Positions 49,265 through 59,256 of a stretch of 64,000 bases of DNA are shown here, piece after piece. The number at the start of each line of letters is the position of its first letter. Position 1 is the stretch's first letter. The DNA lies in the NCBI GenBank assembly GCA_910578845.1, contig CAJTSL010000007.1, forward strand, positions 22,500 through 86,499. The letters run 5' to 3'. A program made the translations under genes and the position numbers. Source of the DNA: an uncultured Lachnospiraceae bacterium. GTDB taxonomy: Bacteria; Bacillota; Clostridia; Lachnospirales; Lachnospiraceae. The notes beneath the pieces were generated by a model that did not search any database, had not been told where the DNA came from, and saw nothing but the letters and a program-made list of their open reading frames with translations.

Positions 49265-50353
49265 ATGCAGCATTCTAACCCATTGTTATCCGATCACAAT
49301 AATACAGATAAATTCATTACGATTGGCGAAATTATGCTCCGCCTGACACCGCCTAATTATGAGAAAATCCGTATGGCTTCCACTTTTGAGGCAAGTTATG
49401 GCGGAAGTGAGGCAAATATTGCGCTTGCCCTGGCAAACCTTGGCGTTGACAGCACCTTTTTCAGCGTTGTGCCAAATAACAGCTTAGGAAAAAGCGCAAT
49501 CCGTATGTTGCGCAGTAATGATGTCCACTGTACGCCTGTCATCCTAAGCACACCGGAACAGACACCGACACACCGTTTAGGAAGCTATTATCTGGAAACC
49601 GGATATGGCATCCGCGCCAGCAAGGTCACTTATGACAGGAAGCATAGCGCTATTGCAGAATTTGATTTTAACCAAGTGGATTTAGGCGCGCTTTTAGATG
49701 GCTTTACCTGGCTGCATTTGAGCGGTATTACGCCCGCGCTCTCGCCCAACTGCGGTAAGCTCATCATGGATTGTCTCAAAGTCGCAAAAGAGAAGAATAT
49801 TACTGTCAGCTTCGACGGCAACTTCAGAAGCAAGCTCTGGACTTGGGAAGAAGCGAGAGATTTCTGCACGGAATGCTTGCCTTATGTAGATATTCTTCTT
49901 GGGATCGAGCCTTATCATCTCTGGAAGGACGAAAGCGACCACGCGAAAGGAGACATCAAAGACGGTATCCCGCTACAGCCAAGTTATGAGCAGCAAGACG
50001 AGATTTTCCAAGCATTTGTCGCAAGATACCCCAATTTGAAATGCATCGCCCGCCATGTGCGATATGCCCACAGCGGCAGTGAGAACAGTCTAAAAGCATT
50101 CTTATGGTATGAAAACCATACATTTGAGAGCAAATTGTTCACATTCAATATTTTAGACCGTGTCGGCGGCGGAGACGCCTTTGCAAGCGGATTGATCTAT
50201 GCGATGATGCACGGCTATAAGCCGATGGACATTGCCAATTTCGCCGTAGCAAGCAGTGCCATTAAGCATACCATCCGTGGAGATGCAAACATTACGGATG
50301 ATGTGGAAACGATTCGTAACCTTATGAACATGAATTACGATATCAAACGGTAA
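49265..50353 (+). CDS. 2-keto-3-deoxygluconate kinase (PfkB family), copy 2
   Basis: A 362-residue ribokinase-fold sugar kinase with N-terminal ITIGEIMLRLTPPNYEKIRMAS, the conserved GGSEANIALALANLGVDSTFF, VSFDGNFRSKLWTWEEA, and the catalytic LDRVGGGDAFASGLIYAMMHG. The pattern is that of KdgK. It starts 27 nt after the Eda-VOC gene (AAAAGGAGG). Together the pair repeats the KDG pathway found in kdgK-eda; one pair may act on KDG-type and the other on KDGal- or another keto-deoxy acid. Confidence 0.9.
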   Translation: MQHSNPLLSDHNNTDKFITIGEIMLRLTPPNYEKIRMASTFEASYGGSEANIALALANLGVDSTFFSVVPNNSLGKSAIRMLRSNDVHCTPVILSTPEQTPTHRLGSYYLETGYGIRASKVTYDRKHSAIAEFDFNQVDLGALLDGFTWLHLSGITPALSPNCGKLIMDCLKVAKEKNITVSFDGNFRSKLWTWEEARDFCTECLPYVDILLGIEPYHLWKDESDHAKGDIKDGIPLQPSYEQQDEIFQAFVARYPNLKCIARHVRYAHSGSENSLKAFLWYENHTFESKLFTFNILDRVGGGDAFASGLIYAMMHGYKPMDIANFAVASSAIKHTIRGDANITDDVETIRNLMNMNYDIKR

Positions 50354-50387
50354 ATATCATAGGACAAAACAGATATTTTCAACAAAC

Positions 50388-50414
50388 GAAGGGACTGCCA
50401 TTGACAGCCCCTTC
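50388..50414 (+). terminator. Terminator between the second KDG module and the ABC exporter
   Basis: GAAGGGACTG / CAGCCCCTTC with one mismatch, between convergent genes. The T run is weak on both strands. Confidence 0.55.
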
Positions 50415-50446
50415 TGATAATGATTCATTGTCCAATTCTATAGGCT

Positions 50447-52219
50447 CTATGAACAGCTAGCCAGTTCATAATAAAGACCTCGCTTCGCCATCAGTTCTTC
50501 ATGCGTCCCTTCCTCCGCAATGCCCTGATTACTGATATAGAGAATACGATCCGCATTTCGGATTGTGGAGAGACGGTGCGCCACGATAAATGCCGTCTTG
50601 CCATGAAGCAAGACCTCTAGCGCTTCCTGGATGAGCAATTCTGTCTCTGTGTCAATAGCGCTGGTGGCCTCGTCCAAAATGACAATAGAAGGATTTTTCA
50701 GAATGATCCGGGCAAAGCTGATTAACTGCCGTTCCCCTGCCGAGAGCCCGCTTCCCCTCTCCTCTAGCATATGTTCATATCCGCCGTTTAACCGCTTGAT
50801 AAATTTATCCGCGAAAATCTTGCGTGCCGCTTCCTTACACTCCTCGTCAGTGGCATCCCATCGTCCATACCGGATATTATCCAGAATCGTCCCCTTGAAA
50901 ATAAACGGATCCTGCATCAGCACACCTACTTCGGAACGCAAGGAATATAAGCTGGCATCCCGCACATCCACATCGTCAATCTTGACACAGCCTTCCCTAA
51001 CGTCATAAAACCGGGTTAACATGCTGATTACGGTAGTCTTCCCTGCCCCTGTAGGCCCTACTAATGCGATCGTCTCTCCCGGCCTCACATGCAAGGTGAA
51101 ATCTTTTAGAATCTTAATATCTTTCTCATAGCAAAATGTAACATCTTGAAAATCCACTTTCCCCTTTACTTCTTTGAGAACGACCGGATTCTCTTTATCC
51201 TGAATCTCCACCGGATAATCTATGGTATCGAACACCTGCTCCAAATTAGAGCTTACTTGCGCTAATTCCTGGATGATCGTTGATAGCTGCGCCAAAGGAT
51301 CCTGGAAAGCTCCCATATAGCTGGTAAACGTAATGACCATCCCTGCTGTGATCCCGATATCGCCGCCTAAGATCAAAGCCAGCGCCACACCGAAGATACA
51401 CAATGTCCCCGTATGCCAGAATAACTGGACAACAGGGCCATTCAGCCGTGACTTCTTGACAATGTCCCACCACATGTTCATGCTTTCTTCATGAATCTGA
51501 CGGTAGATTTCTTTATTAATCCCAATCCTGTTATAATTCTTGACAATCTGTTCGCCCATGATCGATTCTACCAAAAACGCTGTCCTATTGGAATTCTTCG
51601 ACCTATGTATCGTATACATTTTCCGAAGATGGGAACGCAGCCAGAAAATAATGCCCATCATAGGCGCCACAGACCCGAACACGATTAGCGTCAGAACCGG
51701 GCTTAAAGAGAGCATGAATACCGTTACCACCACCAGCTTGACAATATAAATCGCAAACATCATGACATAGTTAGAGAAAAAGTCTGCAAGCCCGTTAATA
51801 TATTCTGTCACCCGTACCACGATCTTGCCGTCCGGGCGATTGTCAAAATAGTCAAAAGAAAGAATCTGTAACTTCTCGAAAATATCCGTACGGATCCGGG
51901 TAATGATGCTAAGCCCCATCCTTCCCATGCTCCTTGCCTGCACAAAAGTGGACAATATCTCTACTGCGGCGAGAAGCACCAATCCTCCGCCTACCATCGC
52001 CATCTGCCGGTAATCCTGATTTACTACTACCTCATCTACAATCAGCTTCAGCAACCGTGGTGGCAACAGGGAAACCACTGCCGCTGCAAGCATCATGCAA
52101 CTGACCAGGAACAAAAGGCGCTTGTAAGGCAGGATATAGGCAAGCGTCCGCCACATCTGCCGCATGTCCACCTTTTTCTCTATTTTCTCATCTTCAAAAA
52201 AAGTATTTCGATTCGCCAT
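50447..52219 (-). CDS. ABC exporter half-transporter (permease-ATPase), canonical Walker B subunit
   Basis: A 590-residue type IV ABC half-transporter: six transmembrane segments (about 25-310) and an ATPase with Walker A GPTGAGKTT, Q-loop GVLMQDP, signature LSAGERQLISFAR, Walker B VILDEATSAIDTETE and H-loop AHRLSTI. The signature is changed from LSGGQ to LSAGE, while Walker B keeps its Glu. The partner upstream has the opposite pattern, so the two make one heterodimer. It follows that gene by 18 nt. It could export a peptide, lipid or drug; substrate not readable. Confidence 0.93.
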   Translation of the reverse strand: MANRNTFFEDEKIEKKVDMRQMWRTLAYILPYKRLLFLVSCMMLAAAVVSLLPPRLLKLIVDEVVVNQDYRQMAMVGGGLVLLAAVEILSTFVQARSMGRMGLSIITRIRTDIFEKLQILSFDYFDNRPDGKIVVRVTEYINGLADFFSNYVMMFAIYIVKLVVVTVFMLSLSPVLTLIVFGSVAPMMGIIFWLRSHLRKMYTIHRSKNSNRTAFLVESIMGEQIVKNYNRIGINKEIYRQIHEESMNMWWDIVKKSRLNGPVVQLFWHTGTLCIFGVALALILGGDIGITAGMVITFTSYMGAFQDPLAQLSTIIQELAQVSSNLEQVFDTIDYPVEIQDKENPVVLKEVKGKVDFQDVTFCYEKDIKILKDFTLHVRPGETIALVGPTGAGKTTVISMLTRFYDVREGCVKIDDVDVRDASLYSLRSEVGVLMQDPFIFKGTILDNIRYGRWDATDEECKEAARKIFADKFIKRLNGGYEHMLEERGSGLSAGERQLISFARIILKNPSIVILDEATSAIDTETELLIQEALEVLLHGKTAFIVAHRLSTIRNADRILYISNQGIAEEGTHEELMAKRGLYYELASCS

Positions 52220-52237
52220 AATCTTCCGCCTCCCTGC

Positions 52238-54052
52238 TTACACCGAATGGCCCACTACGATTTCGTCCGCCTGCTGTTCTTGCTGCACCCGGTAAATATG
52301 CGCGAAGCTTCCTCCAAGCTCCATCAGTTCCCGGAAAGTGCCTCTTTCTGTGATCACGCCATCTTTCATATAAAGGATTTCATCACATCCCACCACAGAA
52401 GAAAAACGGTGCGCCGTAATAATCAGCGTTTTTTCCGCAAAATGTTCATAAATATTCTTAAGCACTACACGTTCCGTATTCACATCCAGTGCAGACGTAG
52501 AATCGTCTAACACGAAAACAGGCGCATTTTTTAAGAATGCCCTGGCAATGGAAATCCGCTGTTTCTGCCCGCCGGAAATCCCCAATCCACGCTCCCCTAC
52601 CACCGTCTTATAGCGTTCTGGCAATGCGTCGATAAACTTAGCCGCCTGCGCATCAGTAGCTGCCTTTGTCACCATGCGCTCGTTAATATCTGCCCTGCTA
52701 AACGCAATATTAGACTCGATCGTATTCGAGAAGAGAAATACATCCTGGAATACATAAGAATACATTTTCCGTAAATGATCGAGGCTAAATTCTTTAATAT
52801 CGTGTCCGCTCACTATAATCTGCCCCGATGTAATATCGCAAATCCGTACTAATGTCTTTAACAGGACACTCTTTCCTGAACCTGTCTCTCCCACAATCCC
52901 CAGCTTTTTCCCATAAGGAATGCTGATGTTGATATGTTTCAAGATCTCCTGTCCGTCCATTTCCACGCAGACATCTTTCAATTCGATATCAGGCGTATCG
53001 CAGCGCAACGTCGCTTCCTTATCCTCTGGCACAAGGCTTTCCTTTTCCATGAAATGCTTCAGCGCAAGGCCCGCTATCGTCTGCTGCTGCATACTGAAAA
53101 TATGGTTATTCACGTTTGTTATGTTATTCATAAACCGCATAACATAGGTAGAAGACGCCAGGATATACCCAACAGTCAGATGTCCCTGCATGACCAATAA
53201 AGCGCCTATGATGATCGTGCTAATAAAGCCAATCTGCCGTATGGTATTAAAAGTCAGGTCAAATTTAGAGGAGAGCCAGATTTGCTTCATCCGCGCATCT
53301 AAAAAGTTCTTATTCACTCTGCTGAACTTTTCTTTCTCTACATCTTCATTATGGAAAGAACGGACAATGCGGACTGCCGCAACATTCTCCTGCGTAGTCA
53401 GGTTCATCTCCGAACTTCTGCTACGGATTTCTTTGAAATTTTCCTTAGCTTTGCGCCTGAAACGAAGCACCTCTTTTACCAGAAAAGGCATCAGCAACAG
53501 AGGGACGATCAAGAAGGAAACGTCAATCCCCGTAATCAATATCAGTGTCGCCGCCAGCATAAAAACCGCATCCCCCAGATAAGGGATCCGATGGGCGAAC
53601 AATTCCTTGAACATAATCGTATCGCTATTTAAGACCTGCAAAAGCTCACCGGAATTGTACTCTGCAATCGTAGCGGAATCTAACTCCATCAGCTTTCCAT
53701 ATGTCATATACCGTAAATCCGTCTCTAACTCTAACCCAACCCATTCCTGCATCAGGTCTCGGATATAAATCAATACGATCCTTAGAAATATCAATATGCC
53801 ATAGACCACCGCAACAGCGGAGAATAACTGCATCGTATGCGGCTGCCCGTAACGTCCCGTCAAAAGGAAATGGAAGATGCCGCCGCTGTCTTTTGTCACT
53901 TCACCCTTTTGGATGACGAAATCTATCAGAAGACCTGATAGTAAAGGTAAAAGCAGTTCTGCGAAAATCCCCAGAAAACTCAATGCTTCCGCCAGAACTG
54001 CCATAGCCATATTTTTCCTAAAATACCGATAGCCAAATCGTAACGTTTCCAT
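52238..54052 (-). CDS. ABC exporter half-transporter, degenerate Walker B subunit
   Basis: A 604-residue half-transporter: six transmembrane segments (about 15-325), then an ATPase with Walker A GETGSGKSVLLK, signature ISGGQKQRISIAR, and Walker B VFVLDDSTSALDVNTE, where the catalytic Glu is replaced by Asp. H-loop AHRFSSV is present. This asymmetry, with one active and one degenerate ATP site, is the known layout of heterodimeric exporters such as TM287/288 and LmrCD. It forms a two-gene operon with the downstream partner and is not obviously linked to pectin. Confidence 0.93.
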   Translation of the reverse strand: METLRFGYRYFRKNMAMAVLAEALSFLGIFAELLLPLLSGLLIDFVIQKGEVTKDSGGIFHFLLTGRYGQPHTMQLFSAVAVVYGILIFLRIVLIYIRDLMQEWVGLELETDLRYMTYGKLMELDSATIAEYNSGELLQVLNSDTIMFKELFAHRIPYLGDAVFMLAATLILITGIDVSFLIVPLLLMPFLVKEVLRFRRKAKENFKEIRSRSSEMNLTTQENVAAVRIVRSFHNEDVEKEKFSRVNKNFLDARMKQIWLSSKFDLTFNTIRQIGFISTIIIGALLVMQGHLTVGYILASSTYVMRFMNNITNVNNHIFSMQQQTIAGLALKHFMEKESLVPEDKEATLRCDTPDIELKDVCVEMDGQEILKHINISIPYGKKLGIVGETGSGKSVLLKTLVRICDITSGQIIVSGHDIKEFSLDHLRKMYSYVFQDVFLFSNTIESNIAFSRADINERMVTKAATDAQAAKFIDALPERYKTVVGERGLGISGGQKQRISIARAFLKNAPVFVLDDSTSALDVNTERVVLKNIYEHFAEKTLIITAHRFSSVVGCDEILYMKDGVITERGTFRELMELGGSFAHIYRVQQEQQADEIVVGHSV

Positions 54053-54115
54053 ATGTATGCTCCCGCTCCTTGTCCCCTCGCCGTAATCTATTCGCCATTA
54101 TCCTCTACCAAATAG

Positions 54116-54150
54116 AAAAAGTCAACCCTGCATAAGCGGATTGACTTTTT
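54116..54150 (-). terminator. Terminator after the second GH78 gene
   Basis: AAAAAGTCAA (54116-54125) pairs with TTGACTTTTT (54141-54150); the T tail works on the minus strand, 37 nt past the GH78 stop. Confidence 0.8.
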
Positions 54151-54186
54151 ATTTATCAATATACTTATATTTTAAGAAACCCGGGG

Positions 54187-56994
54187 TTAAAAAGCCTCCA
54201 ACATCCGGTCAATCTTCTCTAACTCTTCTTCTCCCATCTCTCTGCCCAAAGCTTTTGCCACTTCCCGAAGGCTCATGCTATGATATCTCTCCGGCAACTG
54301 TGACAAAGGCATAACGTCACATAATCGCTCTTTCACCTTCTGATCAGCCAAAAGCTTGCTGATCGGAGAATCAATGCTATAACATTCCTTTAACGGCTCC
54401 GTCGTTTCATAAACCGTTTCATATACGCCTGCCGTCAATATGCATATGCCATCCTGCACATCGGCAAACATGGGATTTTGGCAATCAGTAAATGTTTCTG
54501 GCCTAGCATAAGGCAATACGAGCCTGGCCTGGCATCCGAACGGAACCTGTACGCATATCTTCACATGTTTGATATCAGGAAGCTCCCAATGAACTTGATA
54601 AACGCCCGCCGGGCTATCATAAACTGCTCTTAACTGATGAAGCTCCCAGTTTACTTCCGGCGCAATCGTCAACATCCTGCCTCCCTTGCTCTCCTGTGTA
54701 TAACTAAGACCTGCACCATGCGCAAAGATCCATTCCAGAACGGAGCCATAAGCATAGTGGTTGAGGCTATTCATCCCTGTACCGGAAATGCTCCCGTCAT
54801 CCAGAACAGAATTCCAGCGCTCCCAAACGGTAGTCGCGCCTAATTTTACCTCATGCAGCCATCCCGGGTATTCCTCATTCAACAATATATGATAAGCCAG
54901 ATCACCCATGCCATAATCCGAAAGCACATGGCACAAAATAGGCGTACCGATAAAACCCGTCCGCAACTTATCATCACAATCAGCAAATAGCTTTCTAAGC
55001 TGTTGCTTGATCAGTTCTTCATTATCTGACAAATGGTATTTCAAGGTCAGTAACAGCGCCGTCTGTGTCTTGATGCAACAGCGTCCTGTAACGGAATAGT
55101 ATTCTTCTTTTATCCCGGCTATCTGTTGCTCATGAAGATTCTGATAGGCTTGCCGCTCCTTCTCATACCCTAATGCTTCTGCTGCCTTCGCCACCAGTCC
55201 TGCGCTTATTGCATAATAAACACGAGCAATGAAATCTTCGTCTGTGCCGCCTAACATCTGTTCCGCATCCTGCCTTGGATGATCCAGTGCCAGCCAGTCC
55301 CCGAAATGGAACTGCTTGCTCCATCCATGGTCATTTGCTTCCTGTCTGCTTACATAATCTACCCATGCCTTCATAGAATCATATTGTTTCCGCAAGATCG
55401 CCTTATCCCCATAGAACAGATACATATTCCATGGTATGATACAAGCGGCATCGCCCCATGCACAAGCCGCTTCCGTAATGCCCGCAGAAGGCACGACATT
55501 CGGCACCATCCCCTCAAGCTCTAACTGTTCCGAATAGAGATCATATAGATATTTCTCATAAAAAGCATAACTATCTGTCAGATACATCGCGGTAGGAGAG
55601 AATACTTGCGCGTCTCCGGTCCATCCCATTCTCTCGTCACGCTGTGGACAGTCTGTCGGCACATCGAGGAAATTGCTGCGAAGGCCCCAACGCACATTGC
55701 TGATGAACTTATTCACAAGCTCATTCCCGCTCTCCAGCTCTCCTACGTCGTCGATATCGCTATAAAGGACTAATCCTGCAAAATCCTCTGGCTTTAATTC
55801 CTCTATTCCCTGTATTTTCACATATCGGTATCCATAATACGTAAACCGTGGGCGGATTGTCACCGGATGTCCATCACTGATATACCGGTACTCCGATTTA
55901 GCGCTGCGCAGATTATCACGATAGAAATTTCCCTGTTGCAAGATCTCCCCGGTCTGTACGATGATCTCTTTGCCTGCCGGAACATGTGCCTGTAAAGTGA
56001 ACGTACCGGCAAATTCCTGCCCCATGTCCAATACTGTCTCGCCTGCCGGTGTCTGGATCAGCCCAATTGGTTCTATCGTCTCTTTTATACATACCGGGAG
56101 GCTCTTCCTCGCCATCAGGCGCCCCTTTGGCGCGTCGGTGACATGCGCCTGCTCTAACGGCATCGGCTCTAACGTCGCATCCTCTTTCTCTCCGTCATAC
56201 AAACCGGAAAAAGTTATATTGCTGCGGCGTACCTGCCAGCTTTCATCTGTGCCAATGATCTCTATCGTGCCATCATCATAGGAGAGCCTAAGCTCCGCGA
56301 TCAGCTTCCACTCATTTCCATAGTACCCTTTTTCTTCTTTGGCTGTATAACCAAAACGCCCTTTATACCAGCCGTTCCCAAGCAGAATAGAAAGCGTGCC
56401 TGCCTGCTGTAGGTTCTCTGTCACGTCATAAGCCTGATATTGCAGCCAGCTATTGTAATTATTCGAATAAGGCGTTAAAAATTCTTCCCCGATTTTGTTG
56501 CCATTATAATAAGCTTCATATAATCCCAATCCGCATACATACAGCCTTGCCTGGCTTACCTTTTTACATGGCATGATTTCCTTTTCAAAAAAAGGATGTC
56601 TCGCTTCCAGGCTATTGCAAGTAACCCATTGCCCGATCCATGCCTCTTCCATCTTCGCCGTCTCAAACCACTGTATTTCGGATGCAGCCTCTTCTGCTTC
56701 CCCTTTTGCATCCTTGGCGTCCGTTCGTACCGTTACCTTCCAATAATAACGTGTAAAAGGCCGTAATTTCACTTCTACCGGACATGCCAGGGAATCAAGC
56801 TCTGCCCGGAATCCGGTATCCGCTTCCATGTGGACAAAATCTTCATCAAGAGCCACTTGCACTCTGGCTACAGACTGCTTCTTCCCTTTGGCATTCCTGA
56901 CTTTCCATGAGAAAACCGTTTCTTCCATAGCAAATCCGAATGGATTTTTGAGATGGTTCACCTTACAAGCATAAATTTCCATTTTACTGACCAT
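54187..56994 (-). CDS. GH78 alpha-L-rhamnosidase with C-terminal helical appendix
   Basis: A 935-residue cytoplasmic rhamnosidase. Order: N-terminal fibronectin-III-like domain (1-115), sandwich domains (WIGQWVTCNS, VCGLGLYEAYYNGNKIG), the (alpha/alpha)6 barrel with DCPQRDERMGWTGDAQVFSPTAMY and GATTVWERWNSV, a C-terminal sandwich, and finally about 60 residues of helix (YSIDSPISKLLADQKVKERL ... LEKIDRML). That last part recalls the tails of the two GH2 enzymes. GGGAG lies 6 nt before the ATG. It is in a minus-strand run with GH2 and GH3. It is longer than the GH78 at 31341-33563 and from a different branch. Confidence 0.92.
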   Translation of the reverse strand: MVSKMEIYACKVNHLKNPFGFAMEETVFSWKVRNAKGKKQSVARVQVALDEDFVHMEADTGFRAELDSLACPVEVKLRPFTRYYWKVTVRTDAKDAKGEAEEAASEIQWFETAKMEEAWIGQWVTCNSLEARHPFFEKEIMPCKKVSQARLYVCGLGLYEAYYNGNKIGEEFLTPYSNNYNSWLQYQAYDVTENLQQAGTLSILLGNGWYKGRFGYTAKEEKGYYGNEWKLIAELRLSYDDGTIEIIGTDESWQVRRSNITFSGLYDGEKEDATLEPMPLEQAHVTDAPKGRLMARKSLPVCIKETIEPIGLIQTPAGETVLDMGQEFAGTFTLQAHVPAGKEIIVQTGEILQQGNFYRDNLRSAKSEYRYISDGHPVTIRPRFTYYGYRYVKIQGIEELKPEDFAGLVLYSDIDDVGELESGNELVNKFISNVRWGLRSNFLDVPTDCPQRDERMGWTGDAQVFSPTAMYLTDSYAFYEKYLYDLYSEQLELEGMVPNVVPSAGITEAACAWGDAACIIPWNMYLFYGDKAILRKQYDSMKAWVDYVSRQEANDHGWSKQFHFGDWLALDHPRQDAEQMLGGTDEDFIARVYYAISAGLVAKAAEALGYEKERQAYQNLHEQQIAGIKEEYYSVTGRCCIKTQTALLLTLKYHLSDNEELIKQQLRKLFADCDDKLRTGFIGTPILCHVLSDYGMGDLAYHILLNEEYPGWLHEVKLGATTVWERWNSVLDDGSISGTGMNSLNHYAYGSVLEWIFAHGAGLSYTQESKGGRMLTIAPEVNWELHQLRAVYDSPAGVYQVHWELPDIKHVKICVQVPFGCQARLVLPYARPETFTDCQNPMFADVQDGICILTAGVYETVYETTEPLKECYSIDSPISKLLADQKVKERLCDVMPLSQLPERYHSMSLREVAKALGREMGEEELEKIDRMLEAF

Positions 56995-57036
56995 GCCTTT
57001 CTCCCAGCCTGTGAAATCATGGATATCACGATTCCT

Positions 57037-59220
57037 TTAATGTTTCCGTATCTGCTGTAATGCCGCATTTAAACTTTGTACCTGTTCCGGCTTGATCGCT
57101 GGCCCTGCCTGTTTTAATAAGCTTTGCAGGCTCATCCCTGCTATCATTTTCTCCAGATTGGTATTCCCTGCTGCCGCCTCTGCCACATCCCCTCTGGATG
57201 CTCTCGCTGCCTGCATCATCTTCCCTACGATCACGCCCGCCTCCGGATGCTGCATCAAAGCCCCCAGCGTATCCCGGACGGAGAAGCAATTCGGGTCGAA
57301 ATCATCCGCTTCAAACCAGTTAACCACTTCTCGATCCTGTAGCCGGTAGGATGCGTTCGCTTCCTTAACCTTGCGGATCATCATCTCATCCGTGTATTCC
57401 CCGGATTTTGCCAGAATCGTATGTTCGCCTTCTATTTCTATCTCAAATATAAATATTTTCCTCCCAGATTTCGTTGCCACTTTTACGCCATCGACATAGA
57501 GGCTCACTTCATCCTGGTTTGAGTATACCTTAATCTCCGTCTTCTTTTCCGTACGCTCCATGTAACGCCTGCCACATAGATGCACAAATGGCTCCTTACT
57601 CCATGCCGCCTTGTACAAATAGAAAGCGTCTTTTTTCGTCTTACGGTCAAACGTCACAAGGCCTTTCTGGTTCTCTCCCTTTTTGCCGCCCTCATTACGT
57701 CCGTCCGCCGCAAAATCAAACATATTCCACACATGTGAGGCCCAAAGATAAGGTCTTTCTTCAATACATTGTAATACATGTTCATGATAAATGCACTGAT
57801 AACTTTCGGAATAATCTCCTTTTTCCGGCTGGGATGACTGGAACCGGATATTCGCATCCGCACCGTATTCCGAAAGGCCAATGACCCTGTCCGGGAATTT
57901 GGCATGATATTCATCGAGGAAACTATCGTTTTGCTCCGGTTCACCGATATACCATCCGAAGTAAAGATTATAGCTGCCGATATCCGCCACTGTTATAAGC
58001 GGAGAATCTGTTTCCAGCATAAAGACATGCGCCATTGTCGTAGGGCGCGTCGAATCCATACGGTGGCATAAGTCCTGTAAAATAAGGTGATTCTCCAATA
58101 TTTCTTCTGTAACCGCTCCCGATGCCGTAATCTCATTAGACAGCCCCCAACAACAAATACTGGGATGATTATAGCACTGTGTAATCAATTCCCGCATCTG
58201 GGAAACGGTATTCTCCCTGCCGGCAGGCATATGTTGTGTAATATAAGGAATCTCCGCCCAGACGACCATCCCGTATGCATCACATAAATCATAGAATTCC
58301 TGCGCATGCTGATAATGTGCAAGCCGGATTGTATTGGCGCCGATTTCCCGGATCAGCTCCATGTCTTCCTCATGCTCTTTGATCGTCAGCGCGCTTCCGA
58401 TTCCCTTCCTATCCTGATGGCGGCTGACGCCCCGTAGCGGATACGGTTTCCCGTTTAGCAGGAAACCTCTTTCTGCATCGAAAGCAAAATCCCTGCATCC
58501 AAATTTAGTCCAAATCTCATCCGTCCCAAAGACCGCTTTGACACAATATAAGTAAGGGTCTTTTACACCGTTCCATAAATGTACGTGTGCAATCTCAAAT
58601 TCCGCCGATGCATATCCGTTAACAGAAGCCGCTATTTTCGTTTCTTCACCGATCGTATAGGCTACCTCTCCTTCTCCGTTTTGCCACGTTTCTACCAAAA
58701 CATGCGCCAAATCACCGTCCACACGGGGCGTCACTTTAATGCCTGGCGTGCCGTCTTTTGCCAGCTCAAAATGCTGCGGCGGCACACAAACCAGACTGAC
58801 GTCCCGATACAAGCCTCCATAAAAAGTAAAATCAGCCTTCTGCGGATATACCCGGTCGTTGACGCCATTGTCCACAGCCACACATAACAGGTTCAAGTCC
58901 TGCAAGTCTTGTGTCAGCTCCACACGGAAAGTGGAATAGCCGCCTTCATGGTGAGCCAAATGCTTCCCGTTCAAGTAAACATCCGCGCTCATAGCCGCGC
59001 CTTTAAATTCCAGGAAAACACAACCGTCCCATTCCGGCTTGGGCAATGCCTTACAGTAGACCGCCATCCCACGGAAATAATCATTCCCTCCGTCTTGCCC
59101 ATCCAATGCATTCCACGTATGGGGAAGCGTCACAGCTTCCCAATCCTGCGGTAAAACGGGCGGGACATCCGTTGTCTTGGCAAATAACCAATTATCATTT
59201 GATAAAATAGCTTTCCTCAT
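57037..59220 (-). CDS. GH2 beta-glycosidase with C-terminal helical appendix, paralogue
   Basis: A 727-residue GH2 clearly paralogous to the enzyme at 34437-36611 along its whole length. Acid/base E363 is in WGLSNEI and nucleophile E451 in GLSEYGAD; DFAADGRNEGGKKGENQKGLVTF is almost the same as in the paralogue. About 645-727 is the helical tail (MMQAARASRGDVAEAA, MSLQSLLKQAG, LNAALQQIRKH). No signal peptide. Two diverged copies in separate operons, each with a GH78, suggest two related beta-linked substrates. It lies 42 nt upstream of the GH78. Confidence 0.92.
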   Translation of the reverse strand: MRKAILSNDNWLFAKTTDVPPVLPQDWEAVTLPHTWNALDGQDGGNDYFRGMAVYCKALPKPEWDGCVFLEFKGAAMSADVYLNGKHLAHHEGGYSTFRVELTQDLQDLNLLCVAVDNGVNDRVYPQKADFTFYGGLYRDVSLVCVPPQHFELAKDGTPGIKVTPRVDGDLAHVLVETWQNGEGEVAYTIGEETKIAASVNGYASAEFEIAHVHLWNGVKDPYLYCVKAVFGTDEIWTKFGCRDFAFDAERGFLLNGKPYPLRGVSRHQDRKGIGSALTIKEHEEDMELIREIGANTIRLAHYQHAQEFYDLCDAYGMVVWAEIPYITQHMPAGRENTVSQMRELITQCYNHPSICCWGLSNEITASGAVTEEILENHLILQDLCHRMDSTRPTTMAHVFMLETDSPLITVADIGSYNLYFGWYIGEPEQNDSFLDEYHAKFPDRVIGLSEYGADANIRFQSSQPEKGDYSESYQCIYHEHVLQCIEERPYLWASHVWNMFDFAADGRNEGGKKGENQKGLVTFDRKTKKDAFYLYKAAWSKEPFVHLCGRRYMERTEKKTEIKVYSNQDEVSLYVDGVKVATKSGRKIFIFEIEIEGEHTILAKSGEYTDEMMIRKVKEANASYRLQDREVVNWFEADDFDPNCFSVRDTLGALMQHPEAGVIVGKMMQAARASRGDVAEAAAGNTNLEKMIAGMSLQSLLKQAGPAIKPEQVQSLNAALQQIRKH

Positions 59221-59256
59221 CTATACCGCCTCGCTCCTTTCCATAAAGCATACGCT

